From assembly GCA_022749755.1 (NCBI GenBank), contig CM040449.1:5227157-5291156 (forward strand): DNA of 64,000 nt, written 5' to 3'. Below are positions 1-13,784 of the stretch, one piece after another. Made by a program: the position numbers and the translations under genes. Numbering within the stretch: position 1 is the first letter of the stretch; every line of letters starts with the position of its first letter. Origin of the DNA: Azadirachta indica. Lineage: Eukaryota; Streptophyta; Magnoliopsida; Sapindales; Meliaceae. The notes below the pieces were generated by a model. It had not been told where the DNA came from and did not search any database. It was given only the letters and a program-made list of their open reading frames with translations.

Positions 1-116
1 AAAACCGAACAAGGTTGACAAAGGAGGCAATGGATAGTTGATAGCCAATTACTAACAAAACTACAGAACTAGTAAAAGCTGTTCGCAAAGAGAGAACAGC
101 CATCTCAGAAAGCATT

Positions 117-3100
117 TCATTTGTTGTCTTCCGCTTTATCACCATTCAGAAGCTCGTTAACACAGAATTCATGCAAGTTGTCATACATTTGCTTCCACTG
201 CTTAACCATTTGCAATGCTCTTTCACACTCTTGCTTTAGCCTCTCCACCTCCATTTCTGCTGCAGCGGAAGAACCATGTTGCTGCAAAAAGGACACAGAA
301 AATTTTAAAATAACAGTTTTCAGAATGGAAGATGAAATTAATATCATAAGATCAATCCTAGGATGATAAAAATGATCAAGATTATTCTATATATAAAAGC
401 AAAACCTGGAGATCTTTAATATGAACATCAATCATGCGATAGCTTAGGTATGAAGCATCTTGAGGAACATTGCAAGGATTGGAGAGACAGATGACACCCT
501 TATTTTCCACATCTTCACCAGGCAAATTCACATATTTATCCAGCACAGAAGGTAACTCTAACCCATGTCTTCTTGAGGAAGTATATGGATTTGAGAAATT
601 TCCTAAACTGAGGTAGAGTGGTCGTTGAACCACAAGAATATTGTTCACAGGACCTGTACAGTGCAGAGACAAGTAGTACAATGAGATAATAGAAAAATAA
701 ATTAAAAATGAGGGGAATTATTATTTCCAGAGCAAAATTTGTCACGGCCAGGTCGCTGTGAAGTCATTGCATTGGCAAAAACATTTGCTGCCGTGACAAC
801 AAAGCAGCCCAAAACTGATGGGGCCAACATCAAGGAACAAGAATAATAGTATTTAACAGAGACAAAAAATGTACATCTATGAATTAACAAATGCAATATT
901 TTACTTTTAGGCTATTTGGGAACTTATACATTCACCCAAAAAAATTAATACAGATATGAAATCAAGCATCAAGAATATTAAATCACTCTTAATCAGGGAA
1001 AGGTTACTTATTGCTTACAAGAGATGCAAAATCATTCTAACTTCTAAGCAAAATACCATCATTACTGTAGCAAATAAAGATATAAAGGACATGATAAAAA
1101 AGAGGAACAAAAATACTTATGCAAACAAGGAAGCAATATTTAATATTTGTTTGAACACAACCTTTCGCATGTCTGAACATACGAATGATGTTATGAGTCC
1201 TTGGATCCCAGACTCGAACCATGCCATCCTCTGATCCAGAAAGCAACAGATCTCCTGTACTATATGCCAAACAAGTCACAGCCTTGCTGTTCATAGGAAA
1301 GAAAAGAAGAAATTATAAACCCATAAGTACAAGGATAAAACAGGTCAATAACCTATGTGCAAATTCAAGTAACCATTGGCAGAATAAACGTTTATGTCAT
1401 ACAAATTAAAGTAATTAATTCTTATGCAACTCTAAATTTAAAGAATGAAAATTACACCGTGAAGCTGCAAAATCAAGGAACCATATGCAGAATAAACATC
1501 TTCCTTGTAGGAACTTCTGGAACATAGATACCTGAAAGAGTACCTAAGTAACATGTTTAGGAAGGATATACCGGACAATGTGGAAATGTTTCTATATTAG
1601 ACCATGAAGATGCATAGAATTGCTTCTTATTCCTTCCAGAGAGAGTATGAGAATGTGCAGTCTATTAATTCGGCTCTCCCGCATGAAATAGGCACAGTAT
1701 CACAAAACAAGATCCATCTTATCAACACTTCCTAGGTTCTATTATTGAAGAATCTATCTCAAGGTAGCCACAAAAATAAAGATATGATTGAATTAGAACA
1801 ATAAGGAGATGAGCAGGGTTTAGGAATCTGTTGAACAGAAGTGATCAGCAGGTATAACTCACTGTTTCGGAGAAAGCTACAATGTTTGCATGTATTTCAT
1901 AAGTTATTGAATCATTAATACCATCTTGACATATCTTGAATCCTTGAGATATTTATCCCGCTAAAGTCACCCTTTTGATGAATACTATTGTGAACAAAAA
2001 TCTGCATACAACAATTGATGTCTTGGCTTCATTTTTTATTTTTTAGAAAAAATTGCAATCAAGATTAGTGAAATAATTGGGACATTTCTCTAGAAAAGGA
2101 AACTTCTGCTAATCTAAGTATATAACCAGACAAGATCAACTTTATAAAAACACATTCACCACAAGCACAAGAAGTGCTTTGGAATTGTGGGATCTACAAC
2201 TTTATTTGCTGGAATGCACCATTGAACCAAAGCACTATGGTTAGGATATAAACTTCATACTCAATCTCCACGACTTATTCAATGAAATTAGGCAACAATA
2301 GAATGTAGAAGGTGTTGCACCTTTTACATGTCAGTGGCTAATCAGAGCACACTTCTTAAAGGGAAGGAAAGGGGAGTCTTGTACAGTTTATGTGCCGCAC
2401 CCTAGCCAAGCTCTATATCTCAAAGTTTAAATGAAACTTAGATATAAGCCTCGTTCACTCATGTCAGCGGAACTATTTGAATCGCAATAGAATCATTCTT
2501 TTGTAAATACATTCACATTGTAGGAAAGGAAAGGTCCAAAGTATTTCAAGAAACATTATTTATGCCAAACTTTAAAAAATAAGGAAAATTTAGGAATCTT
2601 TAATGTTATAATCAAATTATATTCGATCAATAGCAACAAGTGTCTAGAAAGTAAAATACATCAAAACCCACAAATTACCCCTCATTACTGTTAACAAAGG
2701 CAAAATCACAAAGGCATTAAAAAAAATCAAATAAACAGCTCAACGCTATAGAAACTACAGAAAACTCCAACAGCTAGAGACAGCATAGAAGGGAAAATGA
2801 ATCTTGAAAAAGAATAACAGAGTAGACCAAGGTTCTATCTATTAATTTGTGGAAATGTAAGAAAAATGAAAAACCTGCGATCAGATAGTGAACTAATGAT
2901 ATCCATTCCATAACTGCTGCTACAGCGACTTTCAGCATTGAGAGCAGCAATATAGATATTGCCATCTCTGCTGCCAGCATAAAAGACATGTTCAGCAGAG
3001 TCCAATGCAATCGCATCGATCACCGAAGGGAATACAATATTTCTCAACAATCTTCCCTTAGATAAGCTCCACACCTAAGACAATGTATTGAAAAAAATTA

Positions 3101-4612
3101 ACATATATTTCTATTTTCTGATGAGGAAATCCTAATACACTACTGTATAGAATTAAATGGAAACACAACATCATCACAAAGAATGCATGATAAATGCAAG
3201 AAATTAAATTAATAATGAAGAAGAAATACATATTTGGAATAAGAGTTCCATAATATGAAATCACACTCCCAACATCATATTCCACCAATTAATGCATTTT
3301 GCATGCTAAAACTGGCCTTTGATCTCGCAGCATACTATTTCAAAGATGATTTCGGAATAAACAACATGCAAAATCCACATGGAGCATATTTAAAGAGCCC
3401 ATCACTTTTTATAGTTTCCCAAAGAGAAGCATAAAATTTACCTTCTTGCTGTCCTATGAAAATGTTCTTTAGTTCATTTCAGAAACATTCTTGCATAACA
3501 GTCTTTTGTCATTTTGAATTCTTACTATCACAAAACACTCCTCACTTCTAAATTAAAGTTTATGAAATGATTCAGAGCTTGAAAGAAGCAAAACTCCCAG
3601 GCCACTTAAGGTTTCTCTCAATTAGTTCGAACACCTAGAAACAGTTATAAACAGCTCAAGCAACAACACTTTCCAAAATAAAAGCAGCACAACCAACCTT
3701 GCAAGTTCGATCCTCAGAAGCTGACACGATGGTTGCATTGAGTCCTCCATGACCAATAACAATATCAGTTATACGCAGACTGTGCTCCGTAAAACTATGC
3801 AGATAAAGATGGTTTGCCCGTTGGCTGTCATACTCATCAAATACCCTAAAATTTTACATTAGAAAAAAACGTTTAAATTAGACATAATAATATAACCAAA
3901 ACCACTCCATTACACACCTTATTAATAACCAAAAAACAAAATAAAATAACAAGAAAGGCAAGTACTTTATCAGTGACCAAATTCTAAGACATCCATCTTC
4001 AGATCCAGAAATCAGAAGTGAATCATCCTTTGAAAAAACCAAGCATGTTACAGCCCTATAATGCGCGTGCCACTTCTTTAACAATTTTCCACTCGCAACC
4101 TATGTGATAGAACAACAAATTTTTCCTTAGTAAAATCGAAACAGGACCTCTAAATTAATGTAAATGTCCAATTTTACCTCCCATAAGTAAATATCTCCAG
4201 ATTGACCTCCACCAACGATATATGTCCCATGGCTATTAGCCGCAATAGGCTTAATGGGTTCAGCTGGAAAGCTCTTCAATTCCACCTGCGGCTGTACAAA
4301 ACACAATTTGTAATAATAAAAATTGTCAATAAAACACATGTTCTTTTTATTTTAACTTATTTTTAATCGAGGCAAATAATCAAGCAGTTTTTATGCGACC
4401 TTGGACCAGGACCAGTAGAGGATGGAACCGGAAGTGGCAGAAGGCTCGCGAAGTTGAGAGGAGGCGAGGAAGCGTTGGCCCACACAGGCGAGTCCATGCG
4501 GAGGAGAGGCGCACGATTTGTAACGGAGCTGCTCAGCGCCGGAATGTAGGTCCCAGCAGCCGATACCACCTTCGGCAACGGACGATGATGCTATTACCAA
4601 CTCCGTATTCAT
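117..4612 (-). CDS. RID3: WD40 repeat protein, ROOT INITIATION DEFECTIVE 3 / WDR18-like
   Basis: Eight exons on the minus strand: 4612-4400, 4291-4178, 4099-3966, 3845-3698, 3074-2875, 1286-1162, 653-406, 281-117. They sum to 1,347 nt (448 aa plus stop), and every junction is GT-AG and in frame. WD signatures are visible: GDIYLWE, SGSEDGCLRIWS, SASEDRTCKVWS, GSEDGMVRVWD. The C-terminus is a short charged helix (EMEVERLKQECERAL), as in the plant RID3 family. The family is related to yeast Ipi3 and human WDR18, which act in late pre-60S ribosome processing. Arabidopsis RID3 is known for meristem formation and root initiation. Location in nucleolus/nucleus is inferred from the family. The start is the first ATG of the exon that carries the conserved N-terminus. 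The intron between exons 5 and 6 is about 1.6 kb. No break is seen. Confidence 0.93.
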
Positions 4613-4968
4613 ATTGCTTTGAACAACTGATTGATTAGAAGTGGTTTGTCTTTACATTGAGGAGTGGTTCTTGAGCGTTATCTCCGGAGGAAGAGTATAA
4701 CGGAAGATGCTCACCGCTGATATCGGAACAGGTGGAGGGTTTTGCAAGGGTTTTAATTTTGAGCCGTCGGACCACTCGAAGTGAAATTTCGCGGGCCGGT
4801 TCAAAACGGTGTGCAGAATTCTACGTTTCAACTCCTGTCTGTCAATTTATTCAAATTGGCTAATTTTATTATTACTTTTACAAATGGCCATTTTAGTACT
4901 GAACGTCATGGACGGGTTAGGGTTAAATATTATTGCGGCTAAAAAAAACGTAATCATAAAAAATTTTT

Positions 4969-5135
4969 GAGGACTAAAATAATAAAAATTATATTTAAAT
5001 AACTGATAAAATTAATCTCATGTAATCGAATCATTTAAAATTAATGAGGATTAAAACAATACAAATATATTTTAAGGCTTTAAATTGATAAAATTAATCT
5101 TGTGTAAATTTAAAAATTTCTTAGGAGCTAAAACA
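4969..5135. repeat. Diverged tandem repeat, period about 77 bp
   Basis: The motif GAGGAYTAAAAYAATA starts at 4969 and again at 5046. A third, partial start (GGAGCTAAAAC) lies near 5124. Each of the first two units also carries TGATAAAATTAATCT and TGTAA at matching offsets. The units differ by scattered substitutions and small indels, so the duplication is old. Confidence 0.55.
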
Positions 5136-5812
5136 GGTTCCAAGCACTGAAACTGTTCAAAATATAAAATTTTTGCAAAATATAAAATTACAGACAAACG
5201 TTCATTGCATATAAAACGTTACAAAAAAATTTTATGTTACACAATCATATAAAAGATTAGGGTATAATTACTCCAATTTATAAGTTGCATTTACTAAAAT
5301 TTATTTATTTATTTTTTAATTATGGAAGACTTGATGTATTGACTCTGATTAAAACTTTAATTTTCAAAAATAAATATTGAGAATTACAATATTAGACGTA
5401 ATAAACCATAGTATAACAGTGAGTATTTATTCTTTCCATGTCACTATTCACTTGAGAGTGAGAGGGCGATGGGATAAATTTCAAACAAATCTCTGCTTCC
5501 ATTTCCGCCGCGTCCCTGTCTTTTCTTCCATAATTAATACAAAATACGTATTGATATCGCTTCGCAAACAAAGAAATACAAATTTGTGGACTTGGGCCAA
5601 CTTCAATATTCAACAGATTATGACTCCTTATAGGAAATCTTCTAGGCCCAACAACTTGGCCTTCTAATTTCTATTGTAAATCCAATTTTCGTGGCCTTAG
5701 CAGTAGGTACCCATCGAGCCTGCCACATTAGACGGACTCACATGTGACGAGCCCACTTACATAAACGACAAAGGGAGGAAAGAAGTTTCATAAGACGACC
5801 TCTCACACGTGC

Positions 5813-6308
5813 CAAGGCAGCCATTGGCATCACTTATCATAACAAGGTTCATTGTAATAGGGCATTAACTGTTGCACTTGCACAAATGAAACTATTGGGT
5901 ACACGAAATGCCGCCACGAAGAGCTATATAAGCACACACCTAAATGCATAATAACTTTTTAAATTATTAGATCAATATTTAATAAATTGCCCTAATAGAC
6001 ATGTCAAAAAAAAGTGTATTTAAGAAGACTAAACGAAGCAACCTTGTCTTTATAAATCCTTTTTATTTTTTTCTTTTTGGGAACATTTATTTATTTATTT
6101 ATTTATTTATTTCTTAAAGAAAAAAACATAATTTTGTGGTCCAACACGGCTGTTTAGCAACACACAATCGCCTTCCTTAAAGCATCTTTACCGGATGATC
6201 GGTATCCACTTTTAAGACCCAAAATCGCCACTTTTCTTCCCCATCTGTCTTGGACTAGACGTATCTATTCCCTTCTGCACCACACGTGCAGTTTCTTGTC
6301 ACGTGACA
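5813..6308. promoter_or_regulatory. Cluster of ACGT-core (ABRE / G-box) motifs
   Basis: ACACGTGCC lies at about 5812-5820, CACACGTGCAG at about 6281-6291 and TCACGTGACAC at about 6299-6309. All contain CACGTG, the core bound by bZIP and bHLH factors. They sit 1.2-1.7 kb upstream of the minus-strand RID3-like gene. Motif presence is seen; function is only inferred. Confidence 0.3.
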
Positions 6309-8023
6309 CCCCCCCTTTCCCCTCAAAAAGACAAAGCTCTAACTCTTCCTAGCTCTGGAAAAAGGAACGAAATAGAAGGAGTATATTATATTATATTATA
6401 TTATATTATATGAATGTAAAGTGTCAAATTAGGGTTAGGGCTTTTTCTTTCGTATATATAAAAATATTCTATAAAATTACCAAATTATTACACACGACAA
6501 AGATATTCTAAGAATGCTATATTCCTACTTTTGTCGCTGTAGCTAGACTCTTAACTCTTGACTTAAATGGAGATTTTTCTTAACTTGCTTTCATCTCTGT
6601 CGCACACGATTTCCCTGTCTAAGAAATTAATAACTCACTCCCATGAAAACACAGTAGTAGCAGGAGTCAAGAAAAGCAACAAAATTTCAAACAAATTAAA
6701 AAAAAAAAAAAGGTAAAAATGGATAGTCAAACTTTATGGGAAACTTTACTCGTCTAGGGATGTTGGGGAAAGTGACGAGTAAAGCCGTAAACGAAATGGG
6801 GGATATAATTGGGAGCGTTGTTTTGTTTATGTACCAGTCAGTCAAGGAAAGGAAGCAGCTAGCTAACTTTCTCTCTCTTAAAGGCTCAATTAAATTCTGG
6901 GTATCGTCTGGAAGAAGGAAAGGGAGAGAGAATAAGAGAAAGAGGAGGTAGTAGAGGGATCCAAAGAGAGTTTTGAAGATGTTGATCAGATACTTAAAGT
7001 AGGAAAAGTCAAGGTTTCTGCTCATCACAGAAGAAGAAGTATAGAAGCCTTGATAGATACATTTCAAACCAAAATTTTCGTCAGTTTGTCTTTATATTTC
7101 GCTTTCCATCGAATAACGCACTGTTTTGTTTTTACTTTGATTTCATTTTCTAAAATCTTATAACTTTGTATTTGTTTTCTGCGTGACTGACAGTTCATAG
7201 AAACGAGAAATAGAGATTATAACCTTCATCAAACGATATGATCATGATAACCTTCTTTTTCCTAATCATCATAAGTTTGCTTTCTTTTTGACAATAATAG
7301 TGATGATAATAACCATAATGACACTACTAATTAGTAGGATTTTAAGCAACGAATTATCATATGGTGTCAGCTTCTTATTTACTTAATTAATAATCATTAT
7401 TTTTTTATATCGGTCTTTTAAATTGAATTTTACTTGTGAAGTAGTATTTTTCAAAAGGCATGGACGTTGTTGTACACTTGAACGTAGCGTTAATGGGGCT
7501 TATCAGAGAAAGGCCTAGAGAGATTGGCGAGGGCACCAGCTATGGCCTGAAACCTTTCTCAGCTTTTTGCTTTGTTTATAGAACTGAAAGGAAAGTCATT
7601 AACACACACAAACACACATACCCTCTCTCTCCTACATTAATATAACTGAAACATACAGACGTAAAAATCATGAAGAAAGTAAAACTAGAGGAAGAAGCAC
7701 AAATCTGAGCACCAGCAATTAATTGCACCAATGAAATAGAAGAACATCAAAGGATAAAAGATAGTGTTGGCGATTTAAACTTGCTTTGATCTTCACCCTC
7801 ACCAAAACCCACATGCATTCATGGCTGTGGGGGAACAAAGATAATACCGACATCAAAGTTATGTACATAGTCACAAACACGCACGCGCACGCAAACACAT
7901 TTTTCATTAACACTGTCATCAGATTCTCGGACTCAAGAGAAGAACAAAAACAAATCAACAAGCAAAATGAAGTTTTTAAAAAAAAAAAAAAACTAAGATT
8001 CTTAATTAATTCAATCAAGGAAA

Positions 8024-9214
8024 CTAACATGCTGAAGGAGGCATGAGATTTAATCCTAGATCATCCTTTTCCAAGACCAGTCTAGCCTTGTTGGTCTCCG
8101 TATTTCCTGGACTAGAAGCATACTCGGGGTGCAATCTCTTCTTGGATTGTAAAGGCACTCCAAAAAGCCTTGTTTTGCAGCTATTGTTGTTGGGTTCTTC
8201 AAGAATCGTCAAAGAGCTCTGTGATGTCGTAGTAGGGGAGTTCAAAACATGAGTTTGAGGAGGTTGTTTAGGGTTAGGAGGATAATACCCAAGAAGCTGG
8301 CTTAAAGGCTTCTGCACCAGCGGAGTATTAGCACCAATATGCGTTGCAGACTGTGTGTTGTTACAAAGAAGCAAAGAAGAAGGGTAAGAATTGCTAGGAG
8401 TAACAGGCTTAACATGGTTTTGCACAAAATAGATAATATCGTTGTAAAGCTTTCTCATATGTGCAAGCTCGGACATAAGCATATTGTTGCTTCTCCTCAG
8501 TCTCTCGTTATCCTCAGACAAGGCAGTAACGGAGCTTTTATAACCACCACCACCAGCACCGGTAACTGAAACTCCTGTGCCTCCTCTTGGAGGTGAGTCA
8601 GACCAGTTAGCCTGCTCATCTGAGTCAGATGGAGAGATGCTGACTCGGTTTGGAAAGGGAAAGAAACTCGGACCGTTGACCAGTGCAGAATGCGGGTGCT
8701 GATGGTGGTGATGATGATTTACAGCAACCTGGGGTTGAGCAGTTTTTCTTCTATGGATCTCACACAGTAAGTGCTTCTCTCCCTTTTTGAAGAACTCATT
8801 TGCGAACTCCCATCTGTCTGGTACAATCTTCCTAAAACCCTATTTTGATTTTTTTTTTTTTTAAAAAAAACAAAAATATCAAAATTAGACTTTTGCAGCC
8901 AAAATGACAAAAACAGAAACACAGAGATGTCTTAAAGACAGAATTATTAGATTTGCGGCACATACATAGGTATTGAGTTGACGAACAAAACTAGAAAAGT
9001 TGTTGTGCTTGAAGTAGTTGGGAAGAAGATCGCGAGCGAACTCAGGCGGACGCCAAACGACGAAGGTTGTGTCGTCTTCACCCCAAGAAACTATGTGGTC
9101 AGTGGTTGGATCATCAACCAGTTGATAAGTTTTAGTAAGGAATGGGGCCGGAACTGATTTGTGGGAGTCAAGTGAGAGCAAGATGCCTTCACAATTGTCT
9201 AGCATAAGCGCCAT
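8024..9214 (-). CDS. HSFB4: Heat stress transcription factor class B4 (SCHIZORIZA-like)
   Basis: Two exons, 9214-8966 and 8839-8024 (354 aa). The intron falls directly after QLNTY in the DNA-binding domain, the position conserved across plant HSFs. Exon 1 holds the N-terminus [10 protein letters not shown] and most of the winged-helix domain (about residues 21-115: [27 protein letters not shown]). Exon 2 completes it ([17 protein letters not shown]). A heptad-type oligomerisation region follows ([21 protein letters not shown]). The C-terminus has the class B repressor motif LFGV (about 308-311), a basic KKR (about 316-318) and an EAR-like LGLNL (about 344-348). The family lacks the AHA activator motif and represses transcription. 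Arabidopsis HSFB4/SCZ sets cell fate in the root stem-cell niche. It binds heat shock elements in the nucleus. The gene is intact. Confidence 0.95.
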
Positions 9215-9960
9215 TGAAAGATCAAAGCAAAAAAACAGAAACAATAGTTGTTTGAGATTGAGAGAGAAAGAAAGAGAAGGAAATAGTGGGGTTGGGGTTG
9301 GGGTTTGGGGGCTCTAATGGGGTGAGTGGTGATTCTTTGGAGGATAAAAATGATGGAGAGGAGGGAAGGGGGGTGGTGTGATACTACTATAGTGTACAGC
9401 GGTTGTTTTTTTTTTTTTTTTTTAAAAATAAATTTAGTTTAATTTAATTAGATAAATAAACATTTAGTTTATGTACGCGAGAGAATAGAGATATAATATT
9501 TTTGTTTCCCTCCTCGGTTATGAAGTGAGAGAGAATATGTGTCTGTCTGTCTAGGACTGTGAAAGAAGGGCCTTTCAAGACAAACCCGTGACTTCTCTTT
9601 CTCTCTGACAAGGGATCCCGCGCACACCCACTTAAAAATCAGGCACAGAACGATTGTCTTTGTGCAGGCTGTCTCGTAAATTTACTTTGCCACCCCTTCC
9701 CACCCCCCGTTTTTTAATTTATTTTATCACCCCTACTTAGTATAGTCAACAAACTTCATTAAAACCAAGTATTTATGTTACTTATTTTGGTAATTAATAA
9801 TTACTCTCTCTCTTTTGGAAGTTTTCTATACTAACCTCAGTTTATCAAATTGATAGATACAACATAAAACATAAATCCCAAATGTTTTGAGAATATAATT
9901 TATCTAATCAATTAATGCAAATAATAAATAAATTTTGCAAATGAATGGGTATTTTGGTCA

Positions 9961-9983
9961 GAGAGAGAGAGAGAGAGAGAGAG
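9961..9983. repeat. GA microsatellite
   Basis: Uninterrupted (GA) dinucleotide run about 750 bp upstream of the HSFB4-like start codon. GA runs can bind plant BPC/GAGA factors; no more can be said from sequence. Confidence 0.9.
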
Positions 9984-10254
9984 TAGATAGGGTGTATTTT
10001 GGAAACGAGGGAAATAGTATGAAAAGAAAGGAGAGAAGGAAGGGTGTTCACTTCATCACTTCACGTCAAACGAGCGTCCTCTTTTTCAATTTGTAGCTTT
10101 CCGTTTGTTGTTTAATGACACCAACCAAACACAGTCTCCAATTTCGAATCCCATCATTTTCTACTACTCTATCTAGCTCGCTCTAGCAGATATAAGGTAA
10201 AGGATACATCGAATTACGTGATGGGATTTAAAGCTGTTTTTTAGGTGACGACAT

Positions 10255-10288
10255 TTCTTCTTCTTCTTCTTCTTCTTCTTCTTCTTCT
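10255..10288. repeat. TTC microsatellite
   Basis: About eleven consecutive TTC units, read as GAA on the minus strand, upstream of the HSFB4-like gene. Heat shock elements are inverted nGAAn units, so this direct GAA array is not a canonical element. Confidence 0.9.
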
Positions 10289-10441
10289 GCTTGCTTAATA
10301 ATCATCTTCTTATTTATTTCTCTATAAATAATAAATAAATATTCCAAACTTCAATATCATGTAAACATGCTCTCTCTGGCTGCTACTGCCTTTACTGACT
10401 AACTTACTACAACCACAACAACTGTATAGATTCTATCTCAC

Positions 10442-10508
10442 CTAGCTAGCTAGCTAAGCTAGTCCTTGGCTGGCTGGCTGGCTTGCTTGCTAGCTAGCTA
10501 GCTAGCTG
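10442..10508. repeat. CTAG / CTGG tetranucleotide repeat
   Basis: Compound array of self-complementary CTAG units, then CTGG and CTTG units, then CTAG again. The same CTAG array recurs at 18329-18350 and 31041-31062. Confidence 0.85.
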
Positions 10509-13500
10509 TAAGCATACTGCTTTGAGCCTCCAACTTTGGCACTTCTCGGCTCGGCTTCTTTCTTTGCTGACGTGTCTCAGGTGATCCATTTGAATTATTG
10601 GCCCCAAAAGTTTCCATGAAATTATAACTGAAAAAATATTACAGCTTTTCCTCTCTTTCTTGTAACGACCCAACAAAATTAGGTTAATTATAATTAATAA
10701 TTTTATTTATTACTTTTATATTCTCTCCCTCTTTTTTTTCCCAAAAAAAAAAAAAAAATAGTTATATATATAACCGAAAGATTGTTAACTCTTTTTCCTG
10801 GTTTTGGTGTTACAAGTGTTCCAAAATTCAACAAGATTGCATAATTTTTGTGATGAGTAAGTGAACAGTAAGTAGGGACAGAAGCATGTCCAAAGTGAAA
10901 CAATAGGAAAATGATGACTAATTATTTCACATGGATACTCGACTGATTATTTTGATTATGTTCTATGATTCTCATTATTGGAAAAACAAAGTTAAACTGT
11001 CCCAGCACTTCTTCCCACCCTTTTTTATTTCTTTCCTTTTTTTTTTTTATTAACCAAAAAAAAAAAAAAAAGAATCATCCTCTTAATGATATTCTGTATA
11101 GGAATTTAAATTTTGTTTTCTGGTTATTTATCTCAAGGAACAGCAGACACCTGTTAATTTCCCAAAAAGCACATGAGACAGAAAAAGAAAGAATGTAATT
11201 ATTAAATATATACTAATCTACATTTACTTTAAACATTACATGACATAGGTATGAAAGAGAAAATTACAAACTTTTCATGTATTTAATTTATTTTTTGTGG
11301 CGATCATAGTTGCTAACTTATTTAATGTTGCTTCTTCAGTAACTGTTGAAATAAATTTGTCTGCAGATTTCAATATGATTCTTAAATATAAATACCGCAT
11401 AAGGCAAAATTAATATACAAGTACCCACATTTGATTTAATTCATAAGTTAACATGTAGGAGTAATGGAAGTGTTTGCATGTGAGATTTAATTATTTTATA
11501 TATTTTGCTTTATTAACTTAATTCAAATAAAGAGAAGAGAAGAAAATAGAAAAGGGTAAGAAGCAGTGTCAGCTTCAAGTCCCGATATTCAATTATAATG
11601 GGAAATACTTTCGCTGGTCCGAGTCTGAGAATACCACCTTCTAAAACTTGATACACTCGATCATCTCTCTCTTTCTTTATATCTTTTTATCTTTCCAATT
11701 CTTAATTCTCCCTCAAGTTCACATACACGCATATATATACATACATATATACATTCATACTTACCCCTTCTGCGCACAGACTGTACAAATTGCAGCGGCT
11801 GACATGGAGACAGTTGTTTCTTTTTTATATCTTTTGATGGTTCTGTGTCTGTGTATGCCATTCTCGTGATTCTTGTTTTGGTTTTTTCCTTTGCAATAAC
11901 ATAATATTTATTACCACCACTCTTTTCACTTATTCATGTTCCATGCACATTTCTGGGAGGTTTCACATGTGTAACTCTCCCGACCCCAAACATCTAATCT
12001 ACCTAGAAGATGCTTCCAAATTCCATATATATATATATATATATATATGTTCCCCACAAGATATCTCTTACCTTTTATTCTCATAATTTACAGATCATAA
12101 GTTAATTAGCTCAACAGAATCAAACACTACTCGATGATATCAACCAGTGATTGTGTAATCAACTTGCTTCTAATTAAACATAATAGCAGCTTAATCAGTA
12201 GATCAATCTAATTATTATGTGATTTAGAACATATGCAATGTTTGCATGCGGGGTCTAGCTACCAATTGTATTACAAAATGCATGGGACCTATCTCATTTA
12301 TGAAGACGAACAGTACTTTATGTGTAACAGAAGCGAATGAATAGTTGAGATAATTAATTTTCATTAAGCATTTTTGTTTGTATCAGACATTGATGAAAGA
12401 GATGGCCCTACTAAGTATGGAAATCTAGAAATTTAATTTATGATTTTTTTTTATTAACAAACAAAAAAAAAAAAAAAAAGAAAAGCTGGTGTATATATAT
12501 ATATATATATGTATATGTGTGTGTGTGTATAAAATTTTTTGTTGCAAGTTGTCAGCAACTTAGACAGATCCTTCCGAGCCCACCACCATGAGTAGCAAAA
12601 TCACCACAACACAAACACATAAAAACACAATCGTTCCTATTACCTCTAACACTTTGAGGAGCCAAGAAGATTCTATTCTAATTTCTAAAACGCAGTGAAA
12701 AAGTGAACCCCACACACACACATACCCAACCTCCCTCCTCGATCTCACATGACCACCGCCGATACCTTTCAAATGTTGTTATTAATTTCTAGGAATTAAG
12801 ATATAAACAATACAACCATTTAATATTATTTGTTAATGTAGAATGAAGATTTCAAGGAGAGACAACTTAAAACACACAGCAAATACGGATAAATTAAACC
12901 CTATATATATTTATTTAATTAAAAAAAAAAAGGTTAACTGATGACTGCTCACCGTCTGATATAGATATAGATATATTAATAAGCTAACACACACACATAT
13001 ATATTATATTCGGAGAACTATCCTTATCTCTCTATTTTAATTAATTTCTACAGTGAAAAAAAGAATCAAAATCTGTATTCTACACGACAAGCTACAAGGT
13101 TCTTTCTTCTGTCTCTTCTCGCACTCTCTTTTGTCTGTTTCACTCAGAACTTCTCCCACCCACCATGGCGAGAAACACAAACTATCTTACACCTTATTAT
13201 ATTTAAAATCAAGTGCATTATTTCTCACTTATATATTTTACAAATGCTCAAAAGCATCTCTTAATTTGTATGTCTAATGGTTCCTATATGTATCTATGTA
13301 GCTGGGGTTTGGTCAAAGAGGTTCAACAATCAACACGGGCAGAGAAAGAAAGATACTACTGGAAATCTATTTATCTTAGAACTGATTCAAAAGAGATTTG
13401 AAAAAAATAAAAAATAAAAAAGAAGGGAAGGGTCACGAGGGGATATGGATCCCACGAGGACATGGCACACTGATATAAATGGACGGGACAAGATACCCGT

Positions 13501-13753
13501 TTGTCTTTCTATTGCATGCACATATAATACTATTGTATGTAGTGAGAACGTTTTTTGTCCTTAGTGTTATGTGATTGACATTTCTGTCCGTTTAAATGAC
13601 AATATCCAGTCACAACACAGAGCTCTCTACTGCCCCTCCCCACCTAGCATTAACAATATATAATATAGAAGGGAAAACTGTGGAACGTGCTATTCCTTTT
13701 GCCAATATTGCTGAATAATAACCCCCAATTCAAATGTGTGACATATTGATATT

Positions 13754-13784
<31 letters not shown>

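Larger units (their letters stand above)
4613..8023. other. Intergenic spacer between RID3-like and HSFB4-like genes
   Basis: No supported gene. The part just above 4612 is the RID3 promoter side. It holds a decayed 77-bp tandem repeat (4969-5135), ACGT-core boxes (5813, 6284, 6300), a TTTA run (about 6087-6113), a TATAT pentamer run (about 6382-6411) and poly-A tracts. ORFs at 6736-6951 (+) and 7460-7645 (+) have no recognisable domain. Confidence 0.6.

Noticed and set aside
6736..6951. 71-codon ORF as a small gene
   Set aside because: No signal peptide or family motif, basic low-complexity tail, purine-rich DNA.
7500..7570. Short hairpin (AGAGAAAGG / CCTTTCTC) as a miRNA precursor
   Set aside because: The stem is too short and matches no conserved plant miRNA that I know.
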